Shown piece after piece: positions 62,359-64,000 of a DNA stretch of 64,000 nt. The notes under the pieces were generated by a model, which was not told the origin of the DNA, ran no database searches, and saw nothing but the letters and a program-made list of their open reading frames with translations. The position numbers and the translations under genes are program-made. Within the stretch, counting starts at the first letter, position 1; every line of letters starts with the position of its first letter. This stretch comes from PALSA-555 sp963821325 (GTDB lineage: Bacteria > Actinomycetota > Acidimicrobiia > IMCC26256 > PALSA-555), in NCBI GenBank assembly GCA_963821325.1, contig CAWGDC010000001.1:496001-560000 (forward strand), in the 5' to 3' direction.

Positions 62359-64000
62359 GTGGCAGCCGACGAGGACACGCCGACCGGGCACGCAGGCCTG
62401 GTGGCGTGGGTCCGGGACGTCACCGACCTCTGCGAGCCCACCGCCGTCCACTGGTGCGACGGCTCCCAGGCCGAGTACGAGCAGCTGTGCCGGACCCTCG
62501 TCGAGGCCGGCACCTTCGTCGAGCTCGACGCGACCCGCCGGCCCGGCTCCTACTGGGCCAGCAGCGACCCGAGCGACGTGGCCCGGGTCGAGGACCGCAC
62601 CTTCATCTGCTCCGAGCGCGAGGCCGACGCCGGCCCGACGAACCACTGGATGGATCCCGACGAGATGCGGGCCACGCTGCGGGCCCTGTTCCGGGGCTGC
62701 ATGCGGGGCCGGACCATGTACGTCGTCCCGTTCAGCATGGGGCCGCTCGGGTCCCGGCTGTCCTACATCGGGGTGGAGATCACCGACTCGCCGTACGTGG
62801 CCGCCTCGATGATCGTCATGACCCGTGCCGGGAAGGGCGCCCTCGACGTCCTCGGCGACGACGGCGACTTCGTGCCGTGCCTGCACTCGCTCGGGGCGCC
62901 CCTCGCCGAGGGAGAGGCCGACTTCGGTGTGGCCCTGCAACCCCGACGAGAAGTGGATCGTGCACTTCCCCGAGACCCGCGAGATCTGGTCGTACGGCTC
63001 CGGGTACGGGGGCAACGCCCTGCTCGGCAAGAAGTGCCTGGCGTTGCGGATCGCGTCGGTGATCGCCCGCGACGAGGGTTGGCTCGCCGAGCACATGCTC
63101 ATCCTGAAGCTCACGTCCCCCAAGGACGCCAGCTACTACGTGGCTGCGGCGTTCCCGTCGGCGTGCGGGAAGACGAACCTCGCGATGCTCGTCCCGAGCA
63201 TCCCGGGCTGGAAGGCCGAGTGCGTCGGCGACGACATCGCCTGGATGAAGTTCGGGGCCGACGGTCGCCTCTACGCCATCAACCCCGAGAACGGGTTCTT
63301 CGGGGTGGCGCCGGGCACGAACTGGGAGACGAACCCCAACGCCATGCGCACCGTCGAGCGCAACACCGTGTTCACCAACACGGCGCTCACCGACGACGGC
63401 GACGTGTGGTGGGAGGGCATGGACGGCGACCCGCCGGCGCACTGCACGGACTGGCACCGCCACGACTGGTCGCCTGGCGCGCGACGCGCCGGCCGCGCAC
63501 CCCAACTCTCGGTTCTGCGTCCCCCTCGACGAGTGCCCCGTCCTCGCCCCCGAGTACGACGACACGGCAGGGGTGCCGATCTCGGCGTTCCTGTTCGGCG
63601 GCCGCCGCGCCAGCACCGTCCCGCTCGTGTACGAGTCGCGGGACTGGCGCCACGGCGTGTTCGTCGCCGCCACCATGGGCTCGGAGAAGACCGCCGCAGC
63701 GGTCGGGGGCCTCGGGGAGCTGCGCCGCGACCCCTTCGCCATGCTGCCGTTCTGCGGCTACCACATGGGCGACTACTTCGCGCACTGGCTGTCGATGCCG
63801 GAACGCACCGACGAGGCGAACCTGCCCCGCATCTACGGGGTGAACTGGTTCCGCAAGGACGCCGACGGCCGGTTCCTCTGGCCCGGGTACGGCGAGAACT
63901 CGCGGGTCCTCGACTGGATCTGCCGGCGTCTCGACGGTGACGCCGACGCGCTCGACACCCCGATCGGCGCCGTGCCCCGCCTCGAGGACCTGCACCTCGA
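62359..64000 (+). CDS. pckG: Phosphoenolpyruvate carboxykinase, GTP type (partial, two frameshifts)
   Basis: PckG converts oxaloacetate to PEP in gluconeogenesis. The start is GTG at 62359 after AAGGAG. Segments are RTMYVVPFSMGPLGSRLSYI, then after a frame change near 62942 CNPDEKWIVHFPETREIWSY and the P-loop AAFPSACGKTNLAMLVPSIP. GFFGVAPGTNWETNPNAMRT follows. A second change near 63478 leads to FCVPLDECPVLAPEYDDTAG and FGGRRASTVPLVYESRDW. About 547 residues are present; some 50 more lie beyond the window. The Cys of PSACGKTN is the reactive cysteine of GTP-dependent enzymes. Confidence 0.95.

Overview
The window is very G+C-rich (one typical line, 22261-22320, counts 46/60) and is almost filled by housekeeping genes in conserved actinobacterial order. 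MurT/GatD, DUF2469, YlxP, a WhiG/FliA-type sigma factor beside an Xer recombinase and rpsB, and many leaderless genes with TAnnnT -10 boxes point to an actinobacterium, probably a deep lineage such as Acidimicrobiia. That placement is inference from gene content and order; no 16S gene is present.

Layout. 1-2596 (minus): two TetR regulators flank three small genes of unknown function, with a palindromic operator at each end. 2597-11301 (minus): dapB, an M16 peptidase, pnp, rpsO, ribF, truB, nrnA, rbfA and ylxP. 11331-13321: a secreted protein, an FMN-binding-split protein and a methylenetetrahydrofolate reductase-like protein. 13328-18224 (minus): infB, ylxR, nusA, rimP, preceded by a textbook terminator that looks like an attenuator. 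18397-22295: a winged-helix regulator, a small membrane protein, a compositionally odd amino-acid permease and an ATP-dependent ligase. 22301-29540: proS (minus), then sulfite reductase-cysH behind a structured leader, a methyltransferase and murT-gatD (plus). 29700-39800 (minus): ispG, rseP, dxr, cdsA, frr, pyrH, tsf, rpsB, sigma factor, xer. 39961-41757: small accessory genes, including a 17-bp bidirectional promoter. 41764-56917 (minus): a long chain from rsmD and coaD through yceD, rpmF, plsX, acpP, rnc, mutM, acyP, smc, mscS-like, ftsY, ffh, rpsP, khpA, rimM, trmD and rplS to DUF2469. 57035-64000: a GPP34-like gene, recG, fakA, rpmB, a cold-shock-like gene, a GlsB-like gene and the first nine-tenths of pckG.

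Most neighbouring genes on one strand touch or overlap by 1-8 bases (ATGA, GTGA and TGATG junctions), so translational coupling is the rule. Nine or so first-in-operon genes have a TAnnnT box 6-9 bases before the start codon and no Shine-Dalgarno sequence, which suggests leaderless mRNAs.

About 25 genes, including essential single-copy ones (infB, pnp, smc, plsX, rpsB, truB), are interrupted by a single-base frame change, often in a C or G run. These are best read as consensus errors in the assembly, so affected genes are annotated over their full span and the approximate shift position is given.

The most interesting points are: (i) a 19-bp operator, 18/19 identical at two sites 55 kb apart, linking a TetR gene to the unknown three-gene cluster and to a GPP34-like gene; (ii) an attenuator at the head of rimP-nusA-infB; (iii) a leader with two tiny coupled ORFs before sulfite reductase-cysH; (iv) a three-way-junction RNA candidate in the rpsB leader; (v) a 17-bp divergent promoter with overlapping -10 boxes; (vi) a sulfite reductase with cysteine motifs in both halves.
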